Below, one piece after another: positions 44,599 to 54,331 of a stretch of 64,000 nt of DNA (position 1 is its first letter; the number at the start of each line of letters is the position of its first letter). The translations under genes were made by a program, and so were the position numbers. The notes under the pieces are model-generated. The model was not told the origin of the DNA and made no database searches. It saw only the letters and a list, made by a program, of their open reading frames with translations. Origin of the DNA: Tissierella praeacuta_A. GTDB lineage: Bacteria; Bacillota; Clostridia; Tissierellales; Tissierellaceae. The stretch lies in contig NZ_JBEBOY010000001.1 of assembly GCF_040396155.1 (NCBI RefSeq), positions 1 through 64,000 of the forward strand, given 5' to 3'.

Positions 44599-45122
44599 TA
44601 GTCAAATGTGAAAATATAAGGTATATTTCTATAATGATCTCCATAATTAAGCCCATATCCCACAATAAAAACATCTGGTATGCTAAATCCTACGAAATCT
44701 GGATCTATATCTATCTTTCTTCTACTAGGCTTATCCAACATTACACATATCTTAACAGAGTTTGGATTTTTTGAACTTAAAATTTCTTTCACCTTATTTA
44801 AAGTATACCCAGAATCAATAATATCATCTACAATTAAAATATCTTTTCCTTCTACTTCTGTCCTAATATCATGTACAATTTCCACTTTACCTGATGATAC
44901 TTCATCATGTCCATAACTAGCAGTTGTCATAAAATCAATCTCAACTGGTATAGATAATTCCCTCACTAGATCTGAAGCAAAGATAAAACTGCCTCTAAGT
45001 AATGATATTATTAATAAATCTTTATCCTTATATTCTTTAGATATGATTTCTCCTAATTCCTTAACTCTAGTGCTTATATCTTCCCTACTATAAAGGGTTC
45101 TTTCTCTTTTGCTACCATCCAA
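44598..45122 (-). CDS. hpt: Hypoxanthine phosphoribosyltransferase
   Basis: 174 residues. PRPP-binding loop LIVDDIIDSGYTL (about residues 94-106), SLLRGSFIFASDL near the N-terminus and the purine-binding VGYGLNYGDHYRNIPYI C-terminus. Salvages hypoxanthine and guanine to IMP and GMP. In many Firmicutes hpt lies next to ftsH; here the neighbour is the SSB-like gene. Confidence 0.95.
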   Translation of the reverse strand: MDGSKRERTLYSREDISTRVKELGEIISKEYKDKDLLIISLLRGSFIFASDLVRELSIPVEIDFMTTASYGHDEVSSGKVEIVHDIRTEVEGKDILIVDDIIDSGYTLNKVKEILSSKNPNSVKICVMLDKPSRRKIDIDPDFVGFSIPDVFIVGYGLNYGDHYRNIPYIFTFD

Positions 45123-45196
45123 ACTTATTCTCTCCCCTCAAATTAATATTATCAATATTATAGCACTAAATATGATTTTTGTATCTATAAATTATC

Positions 45197-45871
45197 TTAC
45201 CCCTCTTGTTCGCATACTTCCAATCTATTATTATCATTTTCTACATATTCCAATTTTGATATTGATACTTCAAAAGCAATTTTTTTCTGTACTTCTCCAT
45301 CATCAAGTTTCTTTTGATACTCTCTGCTTTGTACTCTTCCCCAAAGTTTAATATGATCTCCAACTAACATCTTTTCACAAAAACGTGCATTTCTTCCCCA
45401 TGAAATACATGGTATATAATCAGATTTATTATAGGATCTATTGACAGCTATTAAAATATCTGTTATTTCTCTACCAAAAGGTGTAGTCCTATAAATTGGT
45501 TTCTTACATATATATCCATCCAAATAGATTTCATTAGGCTTTCTCAAGACTTCCGTTAATTCATCTTCATTTGGAATATATATATCCTTTGCAAAAATGG
45601 TTAAAACCAATCTATTACCGCTATCAATATATCTGTTATAGGATCTAAGCTGTCCTTCTACTATAATATGTTGACCAATGGATAAATCCACATCTACCAT
45701 GAGTCTTTCTGAAACTGTAATAGGTAATACATCTACAGAATCACTTAATCTAGGTACTTCTAAATCCACATTATAAAATCCTTCTCCATACATTTCGTGG
45801 CTAAAAACTCTTTCACTTGCCACTTTTCCTACTAACTTTACGCTATTAGTGTCCATAATCTTATCAAACAT
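45197..45871 (-). CDS. Single-stranded DNA-binding protein with two OB folds
   Basis: 224 residues. Two consecutive SSB-like OB domains: residues about 8-100 (NSVKLVGKVASE to TIFAKDIYIPN) and 108-210 (NEIYLDGYICKKPIYRTTPF to FEVSISKLEYV). The second keeps the SSB pattern GREITDILIAVNR and CISWGRNA. There is no acidic C-terminal tip like DDDIPF, so it is probably a secondary SSB paralogue rather than the replicative SSB. Confidence 0.75.
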   Translation of the reverse strand: MFDKIMDTNSVKLVGKVASERVFSHEMYGEGFYNVDLEVPRLSDSVDVLPITVSERLMVDVDLSIGQHIIVEGQLRSYNRYIDSGNRLVLTIFAKDIYIPNEDELTEVLRKPNEIYLDGYICKKPIYRTTPFGREITDILIAVNRSYNKSDYIPCISWGRNARFCEKMLVGDHIKLWGRVQSREYQKKLDDGEVQKKIAFEVSISKLEYVENDNNRLEVCEQEG

Positions 45872-45951
45872 TGCTATTGTCCCCCTCTATTCCTATGTTT
45901 TTTAATCTATATCTAATATATTCTTCTTAGAAAATTAATATGATTAAAAAC

Positions 45952-46002
45952 AAAAAAATAATAGATATAATCAATTTTTATCTTTCGTATATATCTATTA
46001 TT
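45952..46002 (-). terminator. Terminator after the Mur-ligase-like gene
   Basis: Minus-strand AATAATAGATATA, loop of about 20 bases, TATATCTATTATT, then TTTTTG. Confidence 0.65.
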
Positions 46003-46062
46003 AGACAAAAGTTTCAAAAATCCTTCTTTTCCTGAAAAATTTGTTAATTTTTTTTCAATTTT

Positions 46063-46716
46063 TTATTGTTCTTTTTCGCCTTTTACTATATTAATATTGG
46101 AAACAATAAGATTATCCATAGAAATTTTATCTATTCCCAATAGTAAAATACAAGTAATAGCAGATATAACCGGGTAAATATCTAGCTTTTCTCCCGAATG
46201 AATTTTTATAGGTAATTCAAAAGGTTCTATCATAGTTCCATTTATTCTTTTTATTTCCCTTTGAAAACATATATTAAGTTCTATTAGGTCGTCAATATTA
46301 TAACTAGATGGATTTATAGTTGCCTTGTTATTAAATCCATAAGTTATAACTATAGGCTTAATATTATCGTTAAAAAGATAATTCCATTTCTCCTCATCTG
46401 AATTTATTATTGCGTATTCTGATTTACTAAATAATCTTTGTAAATTTTGATTCTTATAATCATTATCATCTAAAAAAGTATGAATCAATATATTAAAATC
46501 AATGCTGATTTCCGTTATGGGAGATATTAAATTAGATTTTATGTCAATTACAAAAATAATATTATTTTCCTTATTTAATACTGCAATGCTTCCTGTTTCG
46601 TTTTCATAACATAATTTATAATTGAATATAGAGAAAATCTCTTTCAAAAATTTAAAAGTTATTCTTTCCGTAGAATTTTCTACTATTCCAATTGTTATCA
46701 TATGTTGCGCTTGCAC
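46063..46716 (-). CDS. Degenerate Mur-ligase-like protein without P-loop
   Basis: 217 residues from a GTG start preceded by GAGGGG. The order of segments follows the central domain of Mur ligases: ITIGIVENSTERITFKFLKE stands where ITGTNGKTTT would be, LISPITEISID where the NISPDHLD strand lies, then KSEYAIINSDEEKW like the YAIINADD strand and IVITYGFNNKATI like VITYGI. The Walker A lysine and the carbamylated-lysine region are gone, as is the C-terminal ligase domain, so it cannot be an ATP-dependent ligase. It is cotranscribed (24 bp) with a PdaB-like deacetylase, suggesting a role in spore cortex or wall metabolism as a pseudoenzyme. Confidence 0.6.
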   Translation of the reverse strand: MQAQHMITIGIVENSTERITFKFLKEIFSIFNYKLCYENETGSIAVLNKENNIIFVIDIKSNLISPITEISIDFNILIHTFLDDNDYKNQNLQRLFSKSEYAIINSDEEKWNYLFNDNIKPIVITYGFNNKATINPSSYNIDDLIELNICFQREIKRINGTMIEPFELPIKIHSGEKLDIYPVISAITCILLLGIDKISMDNLIVSNINIVKGEKEQ

Positions 46717-46739
46717 TATATCCCCTCACAAATCATCAG

Positions 46740-47516
46740 TTATTTTGTTAAAATCTGTCTTCCCGTATTATCCATTGTAAAGTTTTCTTTGTATATTAAT
46801 TCAGATATCGGTACAATTTCATATCCACTTTCTTGCAATCTTTCTATAACCAATGGTAAATATTCGCTAATATATTTTGCGTTATTATGAAATAGTACAA
46901 TAGAACCATTTCTTACATTTCTCGTTACTCTATCAACTACTGGCTGTACTCCCAATTCCTTCCAGTCAAGAGAATCAACATCCCACTGAATTGCATAATA
47001 ACCGTTTTCTCTACATATACGAATTAGATTGTCATTATAATCTCCAAATGGTGGTCTAAATAAGATTGATTTTTTTCCAGTTAGTTCTTCAATTTTAGCT
47101 CCTGTTGTATTGATTTCTTCTAATATCTTTTCTGGACTTAATTCTGTCATATTAGGATGAGTAGTTGAATGGTTGCCTATATCATGACCTCTCTTTGCAA
47201 TTTCTTTGACATCGTCTGGATATTTATCTGCCCAAAATCCTACTAAGAAAAATGTGCTTTTTATATTATATTTATCTAGTGTATCCAATATACTATTTGT
47301 GTATTCATTGCCCCAAGCTGCATCAAAGCTTATAGCTATTTTTTTCTCTGGTATTTCAACACTATATATAGGCAATTCTCTAGTAGGGGCAAATACAGAT
47401 GCTATATTTCCAGTAGTCTGAACTGTAATATAAACTAAAAAAACTAACGCTACACATAGGATAATTAACAATCTAACAGTAATGTTGACATCATTCTTAT
47501 AATATCTATTTCTCAT
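46740..47516 (-). CDS. pdaB: Polysaccharide deacetylase, PdaB-like
   Basis: 258 residues with an N-terminal membrane anchor (about 15-37) and an external NodB domain. Seen motifs are ISFDAAWGNE (motif 1, with Ala where the usual second Asp stands, as is normal for the PdaB group), HSTTHPN (motif 2), RPPFGDYND (motif 3) and DVDSLDW. PdaB is needed for late spore stages in Bacillus, probably acting on muramic delta-lactam or cortex sugars. It is followed by the Mur-ligase-like gene. Confidence 0.85.
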   Translation of the reverse strand: MRNRYYKNDVNITVRLLIILCVALVFLVYITVQTTGNIASVFAPTRELPIYSVEIPEKKIAISFDAAWGNEYTNSILDTLDKYNIKSTFFLVGFWADKYPDDVKEIAKRGHDIGNHSTTHPNMTELSPEKILEEINTTGAKIEELTGKKSILFRPPFGDYNDNLIRICRENGYYAIQWDVDSLDWKELGVQPVVDRVTRNVRNGSIVLFHNNAKYISEYLPLVIERLQESGYEIVPISELIYKENFTMDNTGRQILTK

Positions 47517-47745
47517 TATTACACCTCCAAATACTTGTATAATATAATTTATTCTATATTTTAATTTATATTACTAAAGATCATTACATAATAAAATAAT
47601 CATAAAACTAATTTAAATTATGATTATTGACTAAATTGACTATATTTATACAAATTATAATTTTTTACCAGGATATTTTTTTACATAAAGGTTATATTAA
47701 TATTACAACGACAGAATTATGTTGTTGAAAAAGGAGGTTTATAAA

Positions 47746-47952
47746 ATGGCTAATAATAGTAACAGAATAGTTGTTCCAGAAGCTAGAGCAGCCTTAAACC
47801 AAATGAAATTAGAAATAGCAAACGAACTAGGTATGACAAATTACAACTCTGTGGATAAAGGCAATTTGACTTCAAGACAAAATGGATACGTAGGCGGATA
47901 CATGGTAAAGAAATTAGTTGAGTCTGCTCAGAATCAATTAGCTGGAAAATAA
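47746..47952 (+). CDS. Alpha/beta-type small acid-soluble spore protein
   Basis: 68 residues from the ATG after AAAGGAGG; an upstream TTG-type start (47719) is unlikely. Contains the family blocks PEARAALNQMKLEIANELG (with the protease-sensitive Glu-Ile/Ala region) and LTSRQNGYVGGYMVKKLVE. It saturates and protects DNA in dormant spores and is digested at germination. Monocistronic, with its own terminator. Confidence 0.95.
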   Translation: MANNSNRIVVPEARAALNQMKLEIANELGMTNYNSVDKGNLTSRQNGYVGGYMVKKLVESAQNQLAGK

Positions 47953-47966
47953 CATTATATGATAAT

Positions 47967-47998
47967 AAATAGAGAAGTGGAATTCCACTTCTCTATTT
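47967..47998 (+). terminator. Rho-independent terminator after the SASP gene
   Basis: Perfect inverted repeat AAATAGAGAAGTGG, AATT, and its complement, followed by ATTATT. Confidence 0.8.
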
Positions 47999-48045
47999 AT
48001 TATGATATAATATATTGATACAATCAATAAAAGAGGTGTTAAATA

Positions 48046-48594
48046 ATGTTTATTGAAAATACCGAAGAATTAGCACAAAACAAATTACTACTTCTATACA
48101 TAATAAAATCGTCACCTAATCCATTTACTAATGGTGAAATAATTGAATTTGTATTAGAAAAAAATTATATGAATTTCTTTTTAGTTCAACAATATCTAAT
48201 TGAATTAGTTGACTCCAAATTTGTAGAATTAATAAGTGATGATGAAAAGGAAGTATATAATATTTTAGAGAAAGGTGAGGTCGCCCTATCTTATTTTGAG
48301 GATAGAATCTCCAATAAAGTCAAAGAAGAATTAAATAAAGAATTTAATCAAATCGAGAAGGAAAATAAAATTAAAACTCAAGTTCTCACGGATTATTATG
48401 AAAAAGCAAATAATCAATATGTTGTAAATCTAAAATTAATAGAAAATGAAGATACCTTATTTAGTCTGTATTTAGATGTGTCAACAAAAAAGCATGTTGA
48501 ATTAATCTGCAACAAATGGAAGGAAAATCCGGGTTTCATATATCAGAACATAATTAATATACTCATAGATGAGAATATAACTCCATTAGAGTAG
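48046..48594 (+). CDS. DUF4364 family protein
   Basis: 182 residues. An N-terminal winged-helix-like segment (ELAQNKLLLLYIIKSSPNPF ... LEKNYMNFFLVQQYLIELV) and a mixed C-terminal domain match DUF4364, a family widespread in clostridia and suspected to be transcriptional regulators. Ribosome binding site GAGGTG. Its last nine bases overlap the convergent propeller gene. Confidence 0.75.
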   Translation: MFIENTEELAQNKLLLLYIIKSSPNPFTNGEIIEFVLEKNYMNFFLVQQYLIELVDSKFVELISDDEKEVYNILEKGEVALSYFEDRISNKVKEELNKEFNQIEKENKIKTQVLTDYYEKANNQYVVNLKLIENEDTLFSLYLDVSTKKHVELICNKWKENPGFIYQNIINILIDENITPLE

Positions 48595-49503
48595 GAGAAT
48601 ACCATTAGGTTCTTTTCCTACTCTTATATTATCTACTATTTCATTGTTTGACTTATCTATTATAGTTAAATTGTTATCCAATATATTGGCAATATAAAGC
48701 TTAGTTTTTCCATCCCATTTAATATTATTTGGCATACCTCCTAAGTGGATCTTAGAAACATTTACTTCTTTATCTATGAAGACCCTATAAATATATCCAT
48801 CCTCCATATTTGAAAGATAAAATATTTCTTCTCCTCTTATTTTAATAAAATTACCAAAAATCCCTTTTAAATCTATGCTCATTATGGTTTTATAATCTTC
48901 TGCTTTCAATTCTGATAAATTACTATAATTAGTAACTCCATTATTTACATATGACAAAACAAATAACCTTTTATCTTCTATAACCATTTTTACTGGCTGT
49001 TTACTTAAAATTATAGAAGATATCTTTTCGGTATTTAAATTTAATACATTTATTGTGTAACAATTGCCATTGGCTATAAAAACCTTTAAGCCATCTTCAT
49101 CTATTTGTATATCAGTAGGTCTTTCTCCTACTGATATATCCTCTATTAGTGAAAATGTCTTTTCATCAATAATTGATATGGAATTAGAATCACTATTAGC
49201 AACATAAATTTTATCTTTAAATCTCTTTATACAGGTAGGATTTCTTCCTACTTTGATAAATTCCAATAATTTAATATTTTCTATATCTATTTTCATAATA
49301 GAATTATCATAAGCATTTGCAATATATATATAACCTTCTTCTCCTATATCAATATCATATGGACCTAATATATTACTTTCCTGAATCCAATTATCTCCTT
49401 TTTCTTCTATAAGTTTAGATAGAAAAATTGTTTTACAAATGGAACCATCTTTTAATGTCAAACTATCTTCCCTGGTATTAGCTATTAGAATTTTATGACA
49501 CAA
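48586..49503 (-). CDS. YncE-like beta-propeller protein
   Basis: 305 residues, no signal peptide or collagen stalk. About six to seven degenerate YVTN/NHL blades, e.g. YIYIANAYDNSIMKID, KIYVANSDSNSISIID and KLYIANILDNNLTIID followed by a VG-x-x-P turn. The propeller is more diverged than the one at 38366-39394. Binding partner unknown; clustering with spore genes suggests a spore-associated role. Confidence 0.7.
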   Translation of the reverse strand: MCHKILIANTREDSLTLKDGSICKTIFLSKLIEEKGDNWIQESNILGPYDIDIGEEGYIYIANAYDNSIMKIDIENIKLLEFIKVGRNPTCIKRFKDKIYVANSDSNSISIIDEKTFSLIEDISVGERPTDIQIDEDGLKVFIANGNCYTINVLNLNTEKISSIILSKQPVKMVIEDKRLFVLSYVNNGVTNYSNLSELKAEDYKTIMSIDLKGIFGNFIKIRGEEIFYLSNMEDGYIYRVFIDKEVNVSKIHLGGMPNNIKWDGKTKLYIANILDNNLTIIDKSNNEIVDNIRVGKEPNGILLL

Positions 49504-49560
49504 TATATCACCCCCTGTATATAAGTAATTTATGCAGTAGATGATATATTGGTGAAGTAT

Positions 49561-49595
49561 AAAAAAACTACTGAGTTTTAAACTACAGTAGTTTT
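49561..49595 (-). terminator. Rho-independent terminator after folC
   Basis: Minus-strand AAAACTACTG, 12-base loop, CAGTAGTTTT, then more T. The folC TAG stop lies within the hairpin. Confidence 0.75.
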
Positions 49596-50875
49596 ATTAT
49601 ACTTCTTACTTCTCCTATCAAATAAAGCGAGCCGCCAAATACTATCATATCGTCTTTTTCTGCTAATTCCAAAGTCTTTTCTATGGCCTTTTTTATATCC
49701 TTTTCTATCAAAATATCTTTATTATATTTTGATATTTCATCTACCAACTCCTCTGCATCTAATTTCCTAGGCATATTAACTTCAGTAACTACGATTTTAT
49801 CTGCCATAGGAGCTAATAATTCAACCATATGTGAAGAATCCTTATCCTTTAATATTCCCAGACCTAATATAAGATGATTATATTTAAATAAGCTAATTGC
49901 TTTCTTCAATTGGGCAACACCTTGTACATTGTGAGCTCCATCTATTAAAAATATTGGATTATTTCTCATAATTTCAAGTCTGCCAGGCCATTTAGTATTT
50001 ATTAATCCCTCCCTTATTTGCTCCTCAGAAATATCTACTAAACCTTTTTCTTTTAAAATCAATAATGTTGTCAAAGCCAATGTAGCATTATATATCTGAT
50101 ACTCCCCTAACATGGATATATTAATATTTTCCATATTTATCTTTTCATAATGATAATCAAATATAGCTCCAGTATTGGATATTTCTCTTATTTTAATATT
50201 CTCCATGGGACAAAGATGAAATTCTGCATTCATTTCTTTTGATACTTCCTCTATTACTTCCAATGCTTCTTCTTTTTGAGGATAAGAAATCACTATGCCA
50301 TTTTTCTTTATTATACCTGCTTTTTGATATGCAATTTTATCTAAAGTATCACCTAAAACATCTATATGATCATAATCTATAGTTGTAATAACTGAAACTA
50401 ATGGTGAAGAAATAATATTAGTGGAATCATATCTTCCTCCTAATCCTACTTCTAATACTACATAATCTGTGTTTTCCTCTTTAAAATATATAAAGCTTAT
50501 GGCAGTAACTATTTCAAAAGTAGTAGGATGCTCAAGGCCTTCTTCTACCATGATATCTGCCTTTTCCTTAACTAGACTAGTTATCCTTCCAAGGGCTTCA
50601 TCAGGAATATCTTGACCATTTATTTGTATCCGTTCGTTAAATCTTTCTATATAAGGTGAAGTAAAGAGTCCTACCTTATATCCTCCTGCCTCTAGCATAT
50701 GAGCTAAATAAGAGGAGGTGGAACCTTTACCGTTCGTTCCACCTATATGAATATATTTTAATCCCTCTTGAGGATTTCCTAAGAGACTCAAAAGTTTACC
50801 TATTGAATCAAGTCCAAGTCTTGAACCATATTTATTTTTATCATTAATATATTCTAAAGCCTCTTGATAATTCAT
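49583..50875 (-). CDS. folC: Folylpolyglutamate synthase / dihydrofolate synthase
   Basis: 430 residues. P-loop GGTNGKGSTSSYLAHML near residue 45, FTSPYIERFNERIQING, DYDHIDVLGDTLDKIAYQKAG and the C-terminal ligase domain. Adds glutamates to folates in the cytoplasm. It follows valS by 13 bp, the common valS-folC pair of Firmicutes, so it should share the valine T-box. Confidence 0.94.
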   Translation of the reverse strand: MNYQEALEYINDKNKYGSRLGLDSIGKLLSLLGNPQEGLKYIHIGGTNGKGSTSSYLAHMLEAGGYKVGLFTSPYIERFNERIQINGQDIPDEALGRITSLVKEKADIMVEEGLEHPTTFEIVTAISFIYFKEENTDYVVLEVGLGGRYDSTNIISSPLVSVITTIDYDHIDVLGDTLDKIAYQKAGIIKKNGIVISYPQKEEALEVIEEVSKEMNAEFHLCPMENIKIREISNTGAIFDYHYEKINMENINISMLGEYQIYNATLALTTLLILKEKGLVDISEEQIREGLINTKWPGRLEIMRNNPIFLIDGAHNVQGVAQLKKAISLFKYNHLILGLGILKDKDSSHMVELLAPMADKIVVTEVNMPRKLDAEELVDEISKYNKDILIEKDIKKAIEKTLELAEKDDMIVFGGSLYLIGEVRSIIKLL

Positions 50876-50888
50876 ATTAACCTCCGCC

Positions 50889-53540
50889 TTATCTATTAGA
50901 TTTTATGCTTTGAAGTCTTTCTATTACTTTTTCAAGCATTTCTTCATATTTCTTTTGTTTTTCTTTCTCTCCAGCTACTACTTTTTCAGGAGCTTTTTTC
51001 ACAAATCCCTCATTAGATAGTTTTCCTACTACTCTCTTTATTTCACCTTCAAGTTTTTCCTTTTCTTTTTCTAATCTTTCAATTTCTTTCTCAAAATCAA
51101 TTAAATCTTTTAAAGGTAAGAATACTTCACATCTATCTAATACTACTGAAATATTATCTTCTCCTATATTATCCTTATTAGATCTTATCTCTATTTCTTC
51201 TGCAGATGCAAGATTTAAGAAATATCTTTGACCATAGTCTATAATATTTTTTATATTTTCATCTGTAGTTATAAATATTTGTTTAGATTTTCTAGAAGGT
51301 ATAATGTTCATTTCAGCTCTAGCATTTCTTATACCCTTTATACCTGATTTAATAAATTCAATAGCTTCTTCAGATTCTTTAAAATTAAGTTCATCTTTAT
51401 ATGTTGGCCAAGAACTTAAAATCAATGGATTATCATTATCTGGTAGATGCTGCCAAATTTCTTCAGTGATAAATGGCATAAATGGATGAAGTAATTTTAA
51501 TATATCTTTTAGAACAAATAGTAGAACTTTTTCAGCTATTTGTTTACTAGATTCATCTTCGCCATATAATCTTGATTTAACCATTTCAATATACCAGTCA
51601 CAATATTCATCCCAAATAAAATCATAGATTTTTTGAGCAGCCATACCTATTTCATATTTGTCTAGGTTTTCTGTGGCTTCTTTTATTACAGAGTTTAATC
51701 TGGATAAAATCCATTTATCTTCTTCCTCAAGATTATCTAAACTTAGTTCTTCCTTAGCTATATCTTCCTCAAGATTCATAAGCACAAATCTTGTAGCATT
51801 CCACAACTTATTGGCAAAATTTCTATTTGCTTCTACTCTTTCAGTATAGAATCTCATATCATTTCCTGGAGAATTTCCAGTAACTAAAGTAAATCTTAAA
51901 GCATCTGCACCATATTCATCTATTATTTCCAATGGGTCTATACCATTACCTAGAGACTTACTCATCTTTCTTCCTTGGGAATCACGAACAAGTCCTGTTA
52001 GGAAGACATCCTTAAATGGAACTTCTCCCATTTGCTCAATACTTGAAAATACCATTCTAACTACCCAGAAGAATATAATATCATATCCTGTAATCAACAC
52101 ATCTGTAGGGAAGAAATATTCCAAATCCTCTGTCTTATCTGGCCATCCTAAAGTTGAAAAAGGCCATAATGCTGATGAGAACCAAGTATCTAAAGTATCA
52201 GTATCTTGATGTAAGTTTGTACTGCCACATTTACTGCATTTTTCAGGATCATTTCTAGATACTATAATCTCTCCGCAATCATCACAATAATATACTGGAA
52301 GTCTATGTCCCCACCATAATTGTCTAGAAATGCACCAATCCCTAATTCCTTCTAACCAATTCGTATAGATTTTACCAAATCTTTCAGGTATGAAGTTTAA
52401 TTCTCCATTTTTATATGCTTCTAAAGCTGGTTTAGCCAATGGCTCCATCTTTACAAACCATTGTTTTGAAATTAGAGGCTCTACAATAGTATTACATCTT
52501 TCACAATGTCCTACTGCATTTTGATGTTCTTTAATTTCTACTAAATATCCTTGCGATTCCAAATCATCTACTATTTTCTTTCTAGCTTCATATCTTTCTA
52601 GTCCTTCATATACTCCACCATTAGAACTAATGGTGCCGTCTTCATTCATTATAATATATTGCCCTAAATTATGTCTCTCTCCTACTTCAAAGTCATTAGG
52701 GTCATGGGATGGAGTAATCTTAACTGCTCCTGTACCAAATTCCATCTCTACATATTCATCAGCAATTATTGGTATTTCCTTATTCATTAGAGGAAGAATA
52801 ACCATCTTACCTACTAAATTAGTATACCTTGAATCCTCAGGATGAACTGCTATGGCTAAGTCTCCAAGCATAGTTTCAGGTCTTGTAGTAGCTATAACTA
52901 TATATTCATCACTGTTTTTTATTGGATATCTAATATGCCAAATATGGCCTTGAGAATCCTCATGCTCTACCTCTGCATCTGATATTGCAGTTCTGCAGCT
53001 AGGACACCAGTTGATTATTCTATCTCCCCTGTATATTAATCCCTTTTCATATAGCTTAATAAATACTTCTTCTACTGCTTTACTAAGTCCTTCATCTAAT
53101 GTAAATCTATCTCTGGACCAGTCACAAGAAACTCCTAACTTTTTAAGTTGATTTTTAATTGTACTTCCATATTTATGAGTCCAATCCCAAGCTTCCTCTA
53201 GAAATCCTTCACGACCTAATTCGTCTTTAGATTTTCCTTCTTTTTTTATCTTATCTACTACCTTGGCTTCAGTAGATATACTAGCATGGTCTGTACCTGG
53301 TAACCATAATGCTGAATATCCTTCCATTCTCTTCCATCTAGTCAAAATATCCTGAATAGTATTATTCAATGCATGACCCATATGAAGGCTTCCTGTTACA
53401 TTTGGCGGTGGCATCATTATAGTATATGGTTTCTTAGTTTTATCAACATGAGCCACAAAATGACCATTATCATTCCAATATTTATAAAGTCTATCTTCAA
53501 AGTCTTTTGGATTATACGTCTTTGGCAAATTTTCTAACAT
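50889..53540 (-). CDS. valS: Valine--tRNA ligase
   Basis: 883 residues. Class I motifs PPPNVTGSLHMGHALNNT (HIGH) and GRKMSKSLGNGIDP (KMSKS); editing domain in the CP1 insertion with TTRPETMLGD; zinc-type Cys pairs in CDDCGEII and CSKCG; C-terminal coiled coil ending the protein, as in valine enzymes. Downstream of a valine T-box and a three-unit hairpin repeat. Confidence 0.97.
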   Translation of the reverse strand: MLENLPKTYNPKDFEDRLYKYWNDNGHFVAHVDKTKKPYTIMMPPPNVTGSLHMGHALNNTIQDILTRWKRMEGYSALWLPGTDHASISTEAKVVDKIKKEGKSKDELGREGFLEEAWDWTHKYGSTIKNQLKKLGVSCDWSRDRFTLDEGLSKAVEEVFIKLYEKGLIYRGDRIINWCPSCRTAISDAEVEHEDSQGHIWHIRYPIKNSDEYIVIATTRPETMLGDLAIAVHPEDSRYTNLVGKMVILPLMNKEIPIIADEYVEMEFGTGAVKITPSHDPNDFEVGERHNLGQYIIMNEDGTISSNGGVYEGLERYEARKKIVDDLESQGYLVEIKEHQNAVGHCERCNTIVEPLISKQWFVKMEPLAKPALEAYKNGELNFIPERFGKIYTNWLEGIRDWCISRQLWWGHRLPVYYCDDCGEIIVSRNDPEKCSKCGSTNLHQDTDTLDTWFSSALWPFSTLGWPDKTEDLEYFFPTDVLITGYDIIFFWVVRMVFSSIEQMGEVPFKDVFLTGLVRDSQGRKMSKSLGNGIDPLEIIDEYGADALRFTLVTGNSPGNDMRFYTERVEANRNFANKLWNATRFVLMNLEEDIAKEELSLDNLEEEDKWILSRLNSVIKEATENLDKYEIGMAAQKIYDFIWDEYCDWYIEMVKSRLYGEDESSKQIAEKVLLFVLKDILKLLHPFMPFITEEIWQHLPDNDNPLILSSWPTYKDELNFKESEEAIEFIKSGIKGIRNARAEMNIIPSRKSKQIFITTDENIKNIIDYGQRYFLNLASAEEIEIRSNKDNIGEDNISVVLDRCEVFLPLKDLIDFEKEIERLEKEKEKLEGEIKRVVGKLSNEGFVKKAPEKVVAGEKEKQKKYEEMLEKVIERLQSIKSNR

Positions 53541-53606
53541 TTTTATCTCCTCCCTAATTCAATTTATAATTTACAATTTAATTAAATAACTTACAACATC
53601 CATTTA

Positions 53607-53976
53607 CAGTAGTGTCCGTTAGGACCTATCGTTCCCTAAGTTAGGTCATTTTACGCAGTCTCGAAACTCAAATCTATTTACTCGCTACGCTCGTATAGAT
53701 TTGGTTCTCGTTGCGTTTGACCTACTAAAGCTCACTATCGTTCCCTAAGTTAGGTCATTTCCCGCAGTTTCGCAACTCAAATCTATTTACTCGCTATGCT
53801 CGTATAGATTTGGTGCTCATTGCGTTTGACCTACTAGAGCTCACTGTCGTTCGCTAAGTTAGGTCATTTCCCGCAGTTTCGCAACTCAAATCTATTTACT
53901 CGCTATGCTCGTATAGATTTGGTGCTCATTGCGTTTGACCTACTAGAGCTCACTGTCGTTCGCTAAGTTAGGTCAT
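53607..53976 (-). repeat. T-box-associated hairpin repeat, valS copy (three 109-bp tandem units)
   Basis: The boundary CGCAG recurs at 53654, 53763 and 53872, a constant 109-bp period; the last two units are nearly identical and the first more diverged. Each unit has hairpin A (TGACCTA/TAGGTCA) and hairpin B (AAATCTAT/ATAGATTT, 17-base loop with GAGCATAGCGAG) closed by CGCA/TGCG. It begins with ATGACCTAAC right after the T-box U-tract and ends in the small hairpin GTCCTAACGGAC, found also inside the argS copy. No open frame. Confidence 0.9.
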
Positions 53977-54226
53977 AAAAAAATCCCTTCATCCTTATAA
54001 TTATAAGGACGAAGGGTAATTCGCGGTACCACCTTAGTTCCATAGTTCTATCTATGGCTCTTTAATAATATAAGGGTTAACACCCTTCAAGCTTACTTAA
54101 GTTCAGCTTGAACGCTCAAAAGCTACCTTCAGTAAATACTTAGCTTAGGATCTCTCAGCCTAGAATCCTCTCTCTGTATAGTGTTATTTACCTACTCCTC
54201 TTTATCAAAGCAAATCTAAAATTATT
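53977..54226 (-). promoter_or_regulatory. T-box riboswitch, valine-specific
   Basis: Leader of valS. T-box AAGGTGGTACCGCG at 54022-54036, terminator CCCTTCGTCCTTATAA/TTATAAGGATGAAGGG plus seven T at 53977-54017. The specifier after TGAAG is GTA (Val) at 54124-54126. Stem I K-turn region seen as AGAGAGAGGA. Confidence 0.95.
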
Positions 54227-54232
54227 GATTTA

Positions 54233-54261
54233 ATTATATATGTATAATTTTTATTTGTCAA
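54233..54261 (-). promoter_or_regulatory. Promoter of the valS leader
   Basis: Perfect minus-strand consensus TTGACA, 17-bp spacer, TATAAT. Confidence 0.9.
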
Positions 54262-54331
54262 CTACATCACTATTTTCATTCTCCAAATAAATTTTTAATA
54301 TATTTCCCTAGTTTTTCACTAACCTCTAAAT

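Noticed and set aside
53607..53976. Regular repeats as a possible CRISPR array
   Set aside because: Units are directly adjacent with no unique spacers and are present at three leaders with internal hairpins; no cas genes.
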